In this document: in pieces, positions 44,310 through 52,987 of the stretch
How positions within the stretch are numbered: position 1 is the stretch's first letter
Layout of the letters: each line of letters opens with the position of its first letter
Assembly (NCBI RefSeq): GCF_003633685.1
Contig: NZ_RBKT01000001.1
Location: forward strand, 3,906,001 to 3,970,000
DNA from: Micromonospora pisi
GTDB taxonomy: Bacteria; Actinomycetota; Actinomycetes; Mycobacteriales; Micromonosporaceae
Direction of reading: 5' to 3'
DNA: 64,000 nt
The notes under the pieces: model-generated
What the model was told of the DNA's origin: nothing
Seen by the model: only the letters and a program-made list of their open reading frames with translations
The model's database searches: none
Program-made: the position numbers and the translations under genes

Positions 44310-47246
44310 TTAGGAGGCGTAGACCTCGTACTCGGAGAGCTGGCCGGCGGGCCAGCCGGTGTTACCGGTGAACGTCAGGCGCAGGTACCGCTGCGAGGTC
44401 GCCGGGAAGGTGACCGTGGCGGTGTTGCCCGACGACGGGTTGAAGGTGTAGCCCGCCGATGCCTTGACCGTCGCGTACGGCACCTGGCCGGTGGTGGAGC
44501 CGAGCACCGACAGCGTCTGGGTACGCGTCTGCCACGCCGCCGCCGGTGGGAGCTTCAGCACCACCCGGGACACCGACCGGACCTGCCCGAGATCCACCGT
44601 GATCGACTGCGGGAAGGCGTTGTTGGCGCTCTCCCAGTAGGTGTTCGGGTTGCCGTCCACCGCGTTGGCGCCGCCGTACACGTCGGCCACGCTGGTCACC
44701 GTGGTCGGCCGGCCGAGGGCCAGGTTGCTGTTGACCGGCGGGGTGGTGGGTGGCGGGGTGGTCGGCGGGGGCGTGGTGGGTGGCGGCGTCGTCGGCGGGG
44801 GCGTGGTGGGCGGCGGCGTGGTGCCGCTGCCGTACGCCTCGAATTCGGAGACCTGACCGGCCGGCCAGCCCGTGTTGCCGGTGAAGGACAACCGGAGGTA
44901 ACGACGGTTCGCCGACGGCAGGACGATCGACACCGCGTTACCGGTGGCCGGGTTGAAGGTGTATCCGGCCGACGGGACGATCGACGGGAAGCTCCCGTCC
45001 ACCGAACCCTGCACGGTGAAGGTCTGGGTACGGGTCTCCCAGCCCGGCGGCAGCTTCACCACCACCCGGTTGGTGTTCACCACCGCGCCGAGGTCGACCG
45101 TCAGCGACTGCGGGAAGGAGCCGTTGGCGCTCTCCCAGTAGCTGGCGGCGTTGCCGTCGTTGGCGTTCGACGCCACGTACCCCTGGGAGGTGCTGGTCGC
45201 CGTCATGGTCCTGCCCTGCGCCAGGTTCCCGCCCGGGGGCGTGGTCGGCGGAGTGGTGGGCGGGGTCGTCGGCGGGGTGGTGGGGGGCGTGGTGGGCGGC
45301 GTACCCGTCGGCGGCGGGCTGGTCGGACCGTTGTTCCAGACCGGCGCCGGCCAGGGGCCACAGTCCGGGGTGTCGGTGTACCAGCCCGAGTTGCCGGGGC
45401 CCTGGGTGATCTGGAACCCGCTGCCGACACAGTTGTGAATCGGCTTGGGCTGGGCGATCCCGCTGGCCCGTACGTTGGTGAAGGAGACCTGGCTGTTCGC
45501 CTGCACCTGGAGCGCGTACGTTCCGGCCCCGACGATGTTGACGTTGTTGAGGTTGATGCCCCGGGTCTGGCCCTCGATCCAGTGCAGCGCGGCGTACGAG
45601 CTGTCCAGGATGTCGGTGTCGGTGATGTTGATGGTGGGGTTCTGGAACGCCTCGTTGAGCGCGGAGAACCAGATCGCCCCGACCCCGAACTGCCAGTTGT
45701 AGTCGGAGTTGCCGTTGCGGATCAGGGTGTTGCGGGCGATCGTCCAGGTGCCGAGCACAGCGGTCTGCCCCTGTACGCCCGGGTAGCGGTTGGCGACGTG
45801 GATGCCGCCGCCGTTGGTGAGCGAGTCGGCGGTCACGTTATCCGTGATCTTGATGTCCCGGCCGCCGTAGCTGACCAGGTGATTCGCCAACAGCGTCACG
45901 CCGATGGTGTTGTGGGTGAAGGAGTTGTTGACGTTCGGCACGTTCTGCGCCCACATCGCCAGCGCGTCGTCTCCGGTGTTGCGGACGAACGTGTTGGTGA
46001 CCGTGGAGTTGGTGACCCCGGTGTGGAAGTTCACCCCGTCCGCGGTCTGGTCCAGGATCCGGCTGTTGCGGATGGTGAAGTTGTCCATCGGGCCGTCCAT
46101 CCAGGCCCCGACCTTGGTGTGCTGCATCCAGATGTTGTCGATGACCGAGTCGGTCATCGCCCCGCCGAACGCGTTCACCTGGTCGTCGTCGATCCGCTCC
46201 TGGATGTCGCCGATGATGGCGAAGTCCCGCACGGTGACGTTGCGGCTGGGGCCGTTCGCCTCGTGCGGCCGGACCGGGCCGGTGTAGCCGCCGCCCGGGA
46301 CGTACTTGCCGTAGATGCCGGCGGCCCGGTTGCGCTGGGTCGGGTGCCGCCCGCCGAGCACCGAATACCACGGGCCCGCGCCGCGCAGCGTCACCCGGTC
46401 GACCACCACGTGGTCCCAGAGGGTGAAGTTGCCCTGCGGGATCCAGACCGCCCGCCCCTGGGCCGCGCCGGCGTCGACCGCCGCCTGGAAGTCGGCGGTG
46501 GAGTCGGTCGCACCGGTCGGGTCGGCACCGAAGTCCGTCACCACGTCGATCACGTTCGCCGGCTTCTCGATCGGTCCGCCGACGAGTTCGAAGTCGGCGA
46601 GGTCGATGGTGAAACTGGGCGACTGGGCGGTGGAGCTGACCTGGAGCCGTACCTTCGTGCCGGCCGGGTAGGTGGCCCCGAACAGGGTCCGGGCCTCGTC
46701 GTAGAAGTGGTGCGGGTTGGTGTCGCCCGGGTTGTTGTTGAACGGGTAACCGCCGTAGTACCAGCCGTACCTCGAGGTCACCGGTACGGCCTTGACCACG
46801 TTGCCGTTGATCCGCAGGTCGATGGTGGCGTCCCGGCCGGTGCCGGCCGGGCTGTCCGGAATGCTGTACCGGAAGGTCACCGCGTCGGCCGGCCGGGTCA
46901 GGGTGAACTCGACGTACTCGCCGACCCCGTCCAGGGTCACCGCCTCCCGACCCGAGGCCTCGGAGGGGAGCTGACCGTAGTAGCGGGTCGGGCCGATCTT
47001 GGATCCGTTGTGGGTGACGTTCTCCGCCTCCTGCTCGACGAAGGGCACGGTGGCGCCGCGACCGACGATGTCGAACGGGGAGAGACCGGCGGCCTGGGCG
47101 GGCGTGGCCGACGTGAACGTGAGAACGCTGATCGACGCCGCGGCCATCGCGGTGCTGGCGAGAACTGCCAGCCCGACCCGGGCGCGGTGGGTACGAGGTG
47201 CGGTGGTGGTGCCGGGCGTGGGCGCGCCGGCAGTATGGATGGCCAT
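44310..47246 (-). CDS. Second secreted GH87-type alpha-1,3-glucanase (probable)
   Basis: A 978-aa exported enzyme. ATG 47246 has AAAGGG five bases upstream. The signal peptide (about 1-53) ends PAQA-A. A CBM35-like module (about 65-225, FVEQEAENV) precedes a right-handed beta-helix (about 232-610). Asp403 (TADGVN) and Asp426-Asp427 (TGDDALA) show the same Asp-x22-Asp-Asp pattern as the neighbouring enzyme and as GH87 enzymes of known structure. A Thr-Pro linker (about 632-670), a discoidin-like domain (about 671-815), another Thr-Pro linker and a second discoidin-like domain (about 840-978) follow. Confidence 0.85.
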   Translation of the reverse strand: MAIHTAGAPTPGTTTAPRTHRARVGLAVLASTAMAAASISVLTFTSATPAQAAGLSPFDIVGRGATVPFVEQEAENVTHNGSKIGPTRYYGQLPSEASGREAVTLDGVGEYVEFTLTRPADAVTFRYSIPDSPAGTGRDATIDLRINGNVVKAVPVTSRYGWYYGGYPFNNNPGDTNPHHFYDEARTLFGATYPAGTKVRLQVSSTAQSPSFTIDLADFELVGGPIEKPANVIDVVTDFGADPTGATDSTADFQAAVDAGAAQGRAVWIPQGNFTLWDHVVVDRVTLRGAGPWYSVLGGRHPTQRNRAAGIYGKYVPGGGYTGPVRPHEANGPSRNVTVRDFAIIGDIQERIDDDQVNAFGGAMTDSVIDNIWMQHTKVGAWMDGPMDNFTIRNSRILDQTADGVNFHTGVTNSTVTNTFVRNTGDDALAMWAQNVPNVNNSFTHNTIGVTLLANHLVSYGGRDIKITDNVTADSLTNGGGIHVANRYPGVQGQTAVLGTWTIARNTLIRNGNSDYNWQFGVGAIWFSALNEAFQNPTINITDTDILDSSYAALHWIEGQTRGINLNNVNIVGAGTYALQVQANSQVSFTNVRASGIAQPKPIHNCVGSGFQITQGPGNSGWYTDTPDCGPWPAPVWNNGPTSPPPTGTPPTTPPTTPPTTPPTTPPTTPPGGNLAQGRTMTATSTSQGYVASNANDGNAASYWESANGSFPQSLTVDLGAVVNTNRVVVKLPPGWETRTQTFTVQGSVDGSFPSIVPSAGYTFNPATGNAVSIVLPSANRRYLRLSFTGNTGWPAGQVSEFEAYGSGTTPPPTTPPPTTPPPTTPPPTTPPPTTPPVNSNLALGRPTTVTSVADVYGGANAVDGNPNTYWESANNAFPQSITVDLGQVRSVSRVVLKLPPAAAWQTRTQTLSVLGSTTGQVPYATVKASAGYTFNPSSGNTATVTFPATSQRYLRLTFTGNTGWPAGQLSEYEVYAS
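44745..44822 (-). repeat. Thr-Pro linker coding repeat 1
   Basis: Short G/C-rich units encode repeated TTPPP between the two discoidin-like domains of the GH87 enzyme. Low-complexity linker; no regulatory meaning is inferred. Confidence 0.8.
45236..45310 (-). repeat. Thr-Pro linker coding repeat 2
   Basis: Repeated TTPP units join the beta-helix to the first discoidin-like domain of the same enzyme, a typical flexible linker in secreted actinobacterial glycosidases. Confidence 0.8.
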
Positions 47247-47574
47247 TGGATCCCTTTCGTCAGGAAAACCAATTCCCCCGTGCGTGGAGCCGCGTGGAGC
47301 CGCGATCAGCAATGGATCAGGGCGCGTAGACCTCCCCTTCGAGCGACCCGGCCGGTGGAACGGCCGGTGTTACGGGTGGCGACGGGGACGGGACGTGTCC
47401 GACCGCCGCCGGGAGACATCGGGGGGTACGGCGTGTCCGCCGGCGACGGGGTCGGCGTCCCCATCGCCGGCGGACACCACCGTGCCGTCGCGGGTTTGGA
47501 AGGGCCCCTTCCTATACAAAAAGCGATAACAAGGGGCCCTTCCTTACCCTCGGCGGGGTCGTGGCGGGCCATGA
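47247..47574. other. Intergenic region between GH13 and GH87 genes
   Basis: About 330 bp. It contains repeat copy 2 (47494-47549) near the GH13 3' end and the leader of the second GH87 gene. No gene or LacI-type palindrome is seen here, so the GH87 genes are not obviously under the same operator as the transporter. Confidence 0.6.
47494..47549 (+). repeat. Dispersed palindromic repeat, copy 2
   Basis: Plus strand: GGTTTGGAAGGGCCCCTT, CCTATACAAAAAGCGATAAC, AAGGGGCCCTTCCTTACC. The arms GGAAGGGCCCCTT and AAGGGGCCCTTCC pair perfectly (13 bp). It starts 26 bp past the GH13 stop codon (minus strand). Confidence 0.9.
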
Positions 47575-49203
47575 CTACGCCGTTCCGGTCCGGAGCCAGA
47601 CAGCGGTGTCCGGGGGGAGCAGGTCCCCGTCGAGCGGCCCGCTGGCGAGCAGTCGCGACCGGTGCGTCGGCAACGACACCGGGGCGTCCGAGAAGTTCAC
47701 CACGCAGACGAACTCCTCGCCTCGGGCGAACGCGAGCACCTCAGCCGGGGCTTCCAGCCAGTTCATCGGGCCGTCACCGAGACCGGCCTCCGCCCGACGG
47801 ATCCGGATCGCCTGCTGGTAGAGCGTCAGCATCGAGGACGGGTCCCCGGTCTGTGCCTGGGCGGTACGCCCCTTCCACTCCGCCGGCTGCGACAACCAGG
47901 GCGGGGTGGCGGCACCGTCGGGGCTGAAGCCGAACGGGGGCGCGTCCCCGGACCAGGGCAGCGGCACCCGGCAGCCGTCACGGCCCGGGTCGATGTAACC
48001 GGAGCGCGGCCACATCGGGTCGGTACGCTGCTCCGGCGGGACGTCCACCTCCCAGAGCCCCAGCTCCTCGCCCTGGTAGACGTACGTGGCGCCGGGCAGG
48101 GCGAGCGAGAGCAGGGCCGCCGCGCGGGCCCGTACGGTGCCCAGTTCAAGGTCGGTGAAGATTCCCTCGCGCTTCTTGGCGAAGCTGAACGTGGTGTCCT
48201 CCCGGCCGTACCGGGTGACGTGCCGGGTGACGTCATGGTTGGAGAGGACCCAGGTGGCGGGCGCGCCGACCGGCTCGTGGGCGTGCAGGGTTCCGTCGAT
48301 GCTTTCCCGCAGCGCCGTCGCGTCCCAGGCGCAGCCGAGGAAGTCGAAGTTGAACGCGGCGTGCAGCTCGTCCGGGCGCAGGTAGTTGGCGAACCGTTGC
48401 CGGTCCGGCATCCAGACCTCGCCGATCAGGGCGCGGTCGCCCGGGTACTCGTCGGCGATCCGCCGCCAGCTCCGGTAGATGTCGTGCACCCCGTCCAGGT
48501 CCCGGAACGGGTGCGGCCGGTCCGGCAGCGTCTCCGGCAGTGTCCCGTCCTTGACCAGCAGCCCGGCGGAGTCGATCCGGATGCCGTCGACGCCGCGGTC
48601 GAACCAGAACCGCAGTACGTCCTCGAACTCGGCCCGGACCAGTGGGTGTTCCCAGTTGAAGTCGGGTTGTTCGGCGGTGAACAGGTGCAGGTACCAGTCG
48701 CCGGGGGTGCCGTCCGGGTTGGTGGTCCGGGTCCAGGTCTCGCCGCCGAACTCGCCGACCCAGTCGGTGGGCCGCTGGTCGCCGTTCGGACCTCGCCCGG
48801 GGCGGAACCAGAACAGTTCCCGTTCGGGTGCGCCCGGTCCACCGGCCAGCGCCGCCTGGAACCACGGGTGCTGGTCCGAGCAGTGGTTGGGGACCACGTC
48901 GACGATGGTCCGGATGCCCAGCCCGTGCGCCTCGGCGATCAGCGCCTCGACCTCGGCCAGGGTGCCGAACATCGGGTCGATGTCGCGGTAGTCGGCCACG
49001 TCGTAGCCCGCGTCGGCCATCGGCGACGGGTACCACGGGCTGAACCAGATCGCGTCGATGCCGAGCGCGGACAGGTGATTCAGCCGGGACCGGATGCCGG
49101 CGATGTCGCCGATGCCGTCGCCGTTGCCGTCGGCGAAGCTACGTGGGTACACCTGGTAGATCACCGCTCCACGCCACCACGGACTGTTGTCTGCTGTGGA
49201 CAC
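47575..49203 (-). CDS. GH13 alpha-glucosidase (oligo-glucosidase type)
   Basis: Cytosolic alpha-glucosidase of about 542 aa with no signal peptide. Conserved regions: DVVPNH (region I), GIRIDSAG with the nucleophile Asp (region II), LIGEVWMP with the acid/base Glu (region III) and SNHDVTR (region IV). It begins STADNSPWWRGAVIYQVYPRSF, the oligo-1,6-glucosidase start. GTG 49203 fits AGCAGG five bases upstream; GTG 49209 is an alternative. In this locus it would hydrolyse imported malto-, isomalto- or nigero-oligosaccharides to glucose. Linkage specificity cannot be read from sequence. Confidence 0.92.
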   Translation of the reverse strand: MSTADNSPWWRGAVIYQVYPRSFADGNGDGIGDIAGIRSRLNHLSALGIDAIWFSPWYPSPMADAGYDVADYRDIDPMFGTLAEVEALIAEAHGLGIRTIVDVVPNHCSDQHPWFQAALAGGPGAPERELFWFRPGRGPNGDQRPTDWVGEFGGETWTRTTNPDGTPGDWYLHLFTAEQPDFNWEHPLVRAEFEDVLRFWFDRGVDGIRIDSAGLLVKDGTLPETLPDRPHPFRDLDGVHDIYRSWRRIADEYPGDRALIGEVWMPDRQRFANYLRPDELHAAFNFDFLGCAWDATALRESIDGTLHAHEPVGAPATWVLSNHDVTRHVTRYGREDTTFSFAKKREGIFTDLELGTVRARAAALLSLALPGATYVYQGEELGLWEVDVPPEQRTDPMWPRSGYIDPGRDGCRVPLPWSGDAPPFGFSPDGAATPPWLSQPAEWKGRTAQAQTGDPSSMLTLYQQAIRIRRAEAGLGDGPMNWLEAPAEVLAFARGEEFVCVVNFSDAPVSLPTHRSRLLASGPLDGDLLPPDTAVWLRTGTA

Positions 49204-49303
49204 GAGCACCTGCTTTCTGGGTCAGTACGTCGGCGGGTTCGCCAGACCTGGATGTGTGTCGGGCGAACGTTCGTTGTCCGCCGCAGGAGGAGGTGACGCG
49301 CAG

Positions 49304-50191
49304 CTATCCCTTGAGGCTGCCCGTGGTCAGACCGGACATGATGTTCCGCTGGAAGACCAGGAAGATGATGACGGTCGGGATCGCGGCGATGACCGACGCG
49401 GCGATCACCACGTTCATCGGCGTACCGCCCGCGAAGGCGTAGATGCCGACGCTGACCGTCCGGGTCTCGGGTGACGGCATGACCAGCTTCGGCCAGAGGA
49501 AGTCCTTCCAGACCGCCGTCACGGCGAAGATCGAGACTACGCCGAGGATCGGACGCGACATCGGCAGGATGATCGACCAGAGCGTACGCAGCGGCGTCGC
49601 CCCGTCCATCAGGGCGGCCGCGATCAGGTCCTCCGGGATCGAGTCGAAGAACCGCTTCAGCAGGAAGATGTTGAACGCGTTCGCGACCAGGGGCAGCCAG
49701 ATCGCGAACGGCGAGTCGAGCAGGTTGATGTGCAGGATCGGCAGGTCGATCACGGTCACGTACTGCGGGACGATGAGCACCATCGCGGGGATCATGAGCG
49801 TGGCCAGCATCGCGCCGAGGATCACGTTGCCGAATATCGGGCGGAGCTTCGACAGGGCGTACGCCGCGGCGGTGTCGAAGACGAGTTGGAACAGCACCGC
49901 GCCGGCCGCGTAGTAGAACGTGTTGAACAGCAGCTTGGCGAGGTCCAGGTTGTTCCACGCGTCGGCGTAGTTCTGCCACTGGGGGTCCTGTGGGAACAGC
50001 GTCGGCGGGGTCTGCGCGATTTCCTGGCCGGACTTGAGCGCGCCGGTGACCATCCAGTAGAGCGGCCCGAGGAAGACGAGGGTGAACCCCGCGACGACGA
50101 CGGCGAGCAGTGTCCAATAGATCACCCTGCCGCGCCCCCGGCTGAGCTGGGCATGGGAGATGAGTGTGCGGGTCCCGGAGTCCTGTGCCAT
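49304..50191 (-). CDS. Carbohydrate ABC transporter permease (MalG type)
   Basis: A 295-aa inner-membrane permease with six hydrophobic segments. The EAA-like loop contact for the ATPase is DLIAAALMDGATPLRTLWSI, with the conserved A-x3-D-G. It follows the other permease by 12 bp and lies upstream of the GH13 gene. The shared MsiK-type ATPase that serves such systems in actinomycetes is not encoded nearby. Confidence 0.92.
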   Translation of the reverse strand: MAQDSGTRTLISHAQLSRGRGRVIYWTLLAVVVAGFTLVFLGPLYWMVTGALKSGQEIAQTPPTLFPQDPQWQNYADAWNNLDLAKLLFNTFYYAAGAVLFQLVFDTAAAYALSKLRPIFGNVILGAMLATLMIPAMVLIVPQYVTVIDLPILHINLLDSPFAIWLPLVANAFNIFLLKRFFDSIPEDLIAAALMDGATPLRTLWSIILPMSRPILGVVSIFAVTAVWKDFLWPKLVMPSPETRTVSVGIYAFAGGTPMNVVIAASVIAAIPTVIIFLVFQRNIMSGLTTGSLKG

Positions 50192-50203
50192 GGGTGGCCC
50201 TAC

Positions 50204-51160
50204 CTAGTCCTGTTTCGCAGTCAGTCGCACGTAGACGGCGGAGAAGCCGGCCAGCACCACGAGCATGATCACGCCGAGTGCGGCAGCGCCGTTGAGGTCG
50301 TTCTGGAAGAACCCGTGCTGGTAGATGAGGTACGCGACCGAGGTCGCGGAGTCCTCCGCACCCGCGCCGTTGGCGAGGATCAGCGGCTCGATGAAGAGCT
50401 GCATCGTGGCGACGATCTGGAGCATCGCCAGGAGCGCGAGGATCAGCCGGGTCTGCGGGATGGTCACGTTGACGATCCGGCGCCAGATTCCGGCGCCGTC
50501 GAGCTCGGCCGCTTCGTAGAGTTCGCCCGGTACGTTCTGCAACGCCGCCAGGTAGATCAGCACCGCGCCGCCCATGTTCATCCAGGTCGACGCGATCACC
50601 ATCGCCGGCATCGTCATCTCCGGCGACTGCATCCACTGCGACGTCGGCAGGTGCAGCGCCTTGAGGATCGCGTTGAACAGTCCCGCCTCACTGGGGTCGT
50701 ACGCGTAGAACTTGAAGAGGAAGAGGGCCGATGCCGGCGGCAGCATCACCGGCAGGTAGACCAGGATCCGCAGGTACCCCTTGGCGTGGCGGAACTCGTT
50801 GAGCAGGATCGCCACGAAGAACGGCAGCGCGTACCCGAAGACGAGGGCGAGAAGGGTGAAGTAGATCGTGTTCTGCCAGGCGGTCCAGAAGCTGGGGTCG
50901 GCGACGATGCGGACGTAGTTGTCCCAGCCCACCCAGGTGGTCTCGCCGCGCCGGGTGCGTTGGAAGCTCATCACGACGCCGCGGATCATCGGGTACCAGG
51001 AGAAGACGACGAAGCAGAGCACCGCCCCGATCAGGAACGTGTGACCGGTGAGGTTGTCCCGTACCTTGCGGCCGAGGCTCGTGCGCTGCGGCCGGGTCCG
51101 GTACGGCGATGTCGGGCGCCCCGGTTTCCTGATGGTCTCCGGGACGGTGGTGATCGCCAA
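50204..51160 (-). CDS. Carbohydrate ABC transporter permease (MalF type)
   Basis: A 318-aa permease. The start is TTG 51160 (AITTVPETIRKPGRP), chosen because AGGAG lies five bases upstream; a frame open to 51235 is not credible. It has six TM segments and the EAA loop ELYEAAELDGAGIWRRIVNV. It is the second gene after the solute-binding protein. Confidence 0.92.
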   Translation of the reverse strand: MAITTVPETIRKPGRPTSPYRTRPQRTSLGRKVRDNLTGHTFLIGAVLCFVVFSWYPMIRGVVMSFQRTRRGETTWVGWDNYVRIVADPSFWTAWQNTIYFTLLALVFGYALPFFVAILLNEFRHAKGYLRILVYLPVMLPPASALFLFKFYAYDPSEAGLFNAILKALHLPTSQWMQSPEMTMPAMVIASTWMNMGGAVLIYLAALQNVPGELYEAAELDGAGIWRRIVNVTIPQTRLILALLAMLQIVATMQLFIEPLILANGAGAEDSATSVAYLIYQHGFFQNDLNGAAALGVIMLVVLAGFSAVYVRLTAKQD

Positions 51161-51243
51161 GGCAACTCCTGGGTGAGCAGTGACACCGACTGTGCGGCGC
51201 GGTTGGTGTGGGGGCCGGCGCGCCGGCCCCCACACGCCTCGGA

Positions 51244-52623
51244 TCAGCTCTCGGCGGCGAGGAGCTGGTTGACCTTCTCTTCGGCCGTCTTGAGAAGCGC
51301 GTCGATGTTCGAGTTCGGGCTGGTCAGCACCCCGGACATCGCGGCGTCGAGGACCGCGTAGATCGCCTGCGCGTTGCGCGGCTCACCCTTGATCGGAACC
51401 GGGTTCGCCTCGAAGATCGCGAAGTTGGCGGTGTCGACGTTCGCGTTCGCCTTGCGCAGTTCGAGTTCCTGCTTCTGCGCCTCGGTGCCGTTGGCGAAGA
51501 GCAGCGGCTGGGGCAGGCCCACCGGGTAGTTCTGCGGCTTGGCCCGGACGTAGTCGAACTGGCCCTTGCCCGGCGTCAGCTTCTGGTACGCGATCCACTT
51601 CAGACCGGCCTTGACCTGCTCGGGCGTGAGGTCTTTCTTGAAGAAGTAGCCCTCGCCACCGCCGAGCGTTCCCTTCGCCGCGCCATCCTGGCCGGGCAGC
51701 GGGGCCATCGCCCAGTCCTGGAACTTGCCCTGGAACTGGCTGACGATCGCCTGGGTGGTGTCCGGCGCGCCGATGAACATGCCGACCTTGCCCGCACCGG
51801 CGTTCGTCAGCAGGTCACCCCACTGGAGAAGCTGGCGGTCGCCCATGCTGTTGTCGCCGTACCGCATGTCCTTGAGGTTTTGCAGGACCTGCTTGCCGGC
51901 CGCGTCGTTGAACGCGGCCTTCTTGCCGTCCGGGGTCAGCACCTGGCCGCCCTGGGAGTAGAGCAGGGAGGTGAAGTGCCAGCCGCCGGTGTTGCCGGCG
52001 CTGTACTCCGAGTAGCCGGCGATGCCGTTGCCGAGCGCGGAGATCTTCTTGGCGGCGGCCCGGACCTCGCCCCAGGTCTTCGGCGGGTTGTTCGCGTCGA
52101 GCCCCGCCTGCTGGAACAGGACCTTGTTGTAGACCAGGCCCATCGAGTAGTTCTTCACCGGGACGGCGTAGAGCTTGCCGCCGTCGGTGAAGACCTCCTT
52201 GAGCGCCGGGTCGACGCTGTCCCAGGTCGGGATCGAGTCCTTGTTGGCGAACTCGGTGATGTCCTTCGCCTGACCGGAGTCGAGCACCTGCTGGAGGTCG
52301 GTCATGTACCCGTAGAACAGGTCGGTCACGGTGCCACCGGCGAGGCGGGCGGTGAAGTCCGGCGGGTTGTTGCACTGCTCGCCGACGCTCACGCTCTTGA
52401 TGATGATGTCGGGGTTCTGCTTCTGGAACTCCACGACGTCGTCGTTCCAGTTCTGCAGGATCTCTTTCTGGGCGCCGACCGGCTGGCAGTCGACGGTGAT
52501 GGTGACCTTGCCGCTCGCATCGTTCGACGAGTCGCCACTCTTCGTGGAGCACGCCGTAAGGCTGAGCCCCAAGCCGGCCACGAGCGCTAGCGCCGTGGCC
52601 TTGCGGTACTGCGGCACGGACAT
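51244..52623 (-). CDS. Sugar ABC transporter solute-binding lipoprotein
   Basis: Extracytoplasmic binding protein of 459 aa (family 1). The signal peptide MSVPQYRKATALALVAGLGL has lipobox LTAC. The mature part has VTDLFYGYMTDLQQVLDSG, KLYAVPVKNYSMGLVYNK (family signature), TWGEVRAAAKK and KGTLGGGEGYFF. ATG 52623 has GAGGGATGG about eight bases upstream. It begins the transporter operon and would bring in glucan fragments. The ligand cannot be predicted from sequence. Confidence 0.92.
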   Translation of the reverse strand: MSVPQYRKATALALVAGLGLSLTACSTKSGDSSNDASGKVTITVDCQPVGAQKEILQNWNDDVVEFQKQNPDIIIKSVSVGEQCNNPPDFTARLAGGTVTDLFYGYMTDLQQVLDSGQAKDITEFANKDSIPTWDSVDPALKEVFTDGGKLYAVPVKNYSMGLVYNKVLFQQAGLDANNPPKTWGEVRAAAKKISALGNGIAGYSEYSAGNTGGWHFTSLLYSQGGQVLTPDGKKAAFNDAAGKQVLQNLKDMRYGDNSMGDRQLLQWGDLLTNAGAGKVGMFIGAPDTTQAIVSQFQGKFQDWAMAPLPGQDGAAKGTLGGGEGYFFKKDLTPEQVKAGLKWIAYQKLTPGKGQFDYVRAKPQNYPVGLPQPLLFANGTEAQKQELELRKANANVDTANFAIFEANPVPIKGEPRNAQAIYAVLDAAMSGVLTSPNSNIDALLKTAEEKVNQLLAAES

Positions 52624-52746
52624 CTGTCCATCCCTCAGTCCGACGGCGCTACGCAGCCTGGATCTGTCCATGGACGAACACCCTTCTCTGGGTGGGAACG
52701 CGAGAATGTGATCTAGCTCTCGTACACGCAATGTTTCGTGGCGATG

Positions 52747-52775
52747 ACGATACAAAGTCGAATCCCTTCCCGCAA
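52747..52775 (-). promoter_or_regulatory. Candidate sigma-70 promoter of the sugar transporter operon
   Basis: Minus strand: -35 TTGCGG (52770-52775), 17-bp spacer, -10 TATCGT (52747-52752). It precedes the binding-protein start by about 120 bp. Confidence 0.55.
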
Positions 52776-52778
52776 GAA
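52767..52778. promoter_or_regulatory. Candidate LacI operator overlapping the transporter -35 box
   Basis: TTCTTGCGGGAA (minus strand) matches 10 of 12 positions of the core TTCTTGCAAGAA found before lacI. It covers the -35 element of the transporter promoter, the expected place for repression. Confidence 0.5.
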
Positions 52779-52987
52779 CTCGACCGAAATTCGAAAGACT
52801 ACGACTGTTTGCCCCAGGCGGGCGACGGTCCCGCCCCGACCACCTCACGCTCCACACGCGAAAGGGCGGACCGGTGGCCGGTCCGCCCTGGTCGTACGCG
52901 TCGGTGCTGGTCAGCGGGGTTGTCGAGGCAGCGGGAGTGGATCAGGGGCGTCGCCCGTCGGCAGGCGACCGGGTCAGCCGCCGAGGA

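Larger units (their letters stand above)
52624..52987. other. Promoter region of the ABC transporter operon
   Basis: About 360 bp with no gene. It has a candidate sigma-70 promoter (52747-52775) with an overlapping LacI-type site (52767-52778). The rest, toward the lacI 3' end, shows no recognisable feature. Confidence 0.65.

Noticed and set aside
44745-45310. G-rich tandem units that might suggest a repeat array
   Set aside because: They encode Thr-Pro linkers in frame within a secreted enzyme; there are no spacers or cas genes, so not CRISPR.
44283-47927. 1214-codon open frame opposite the second GH87 gene
   Set aside because: Antisense shadow of a gene with signal peptide, catalytic residues and ribosome site; its own start lies in the dispersed repeat.
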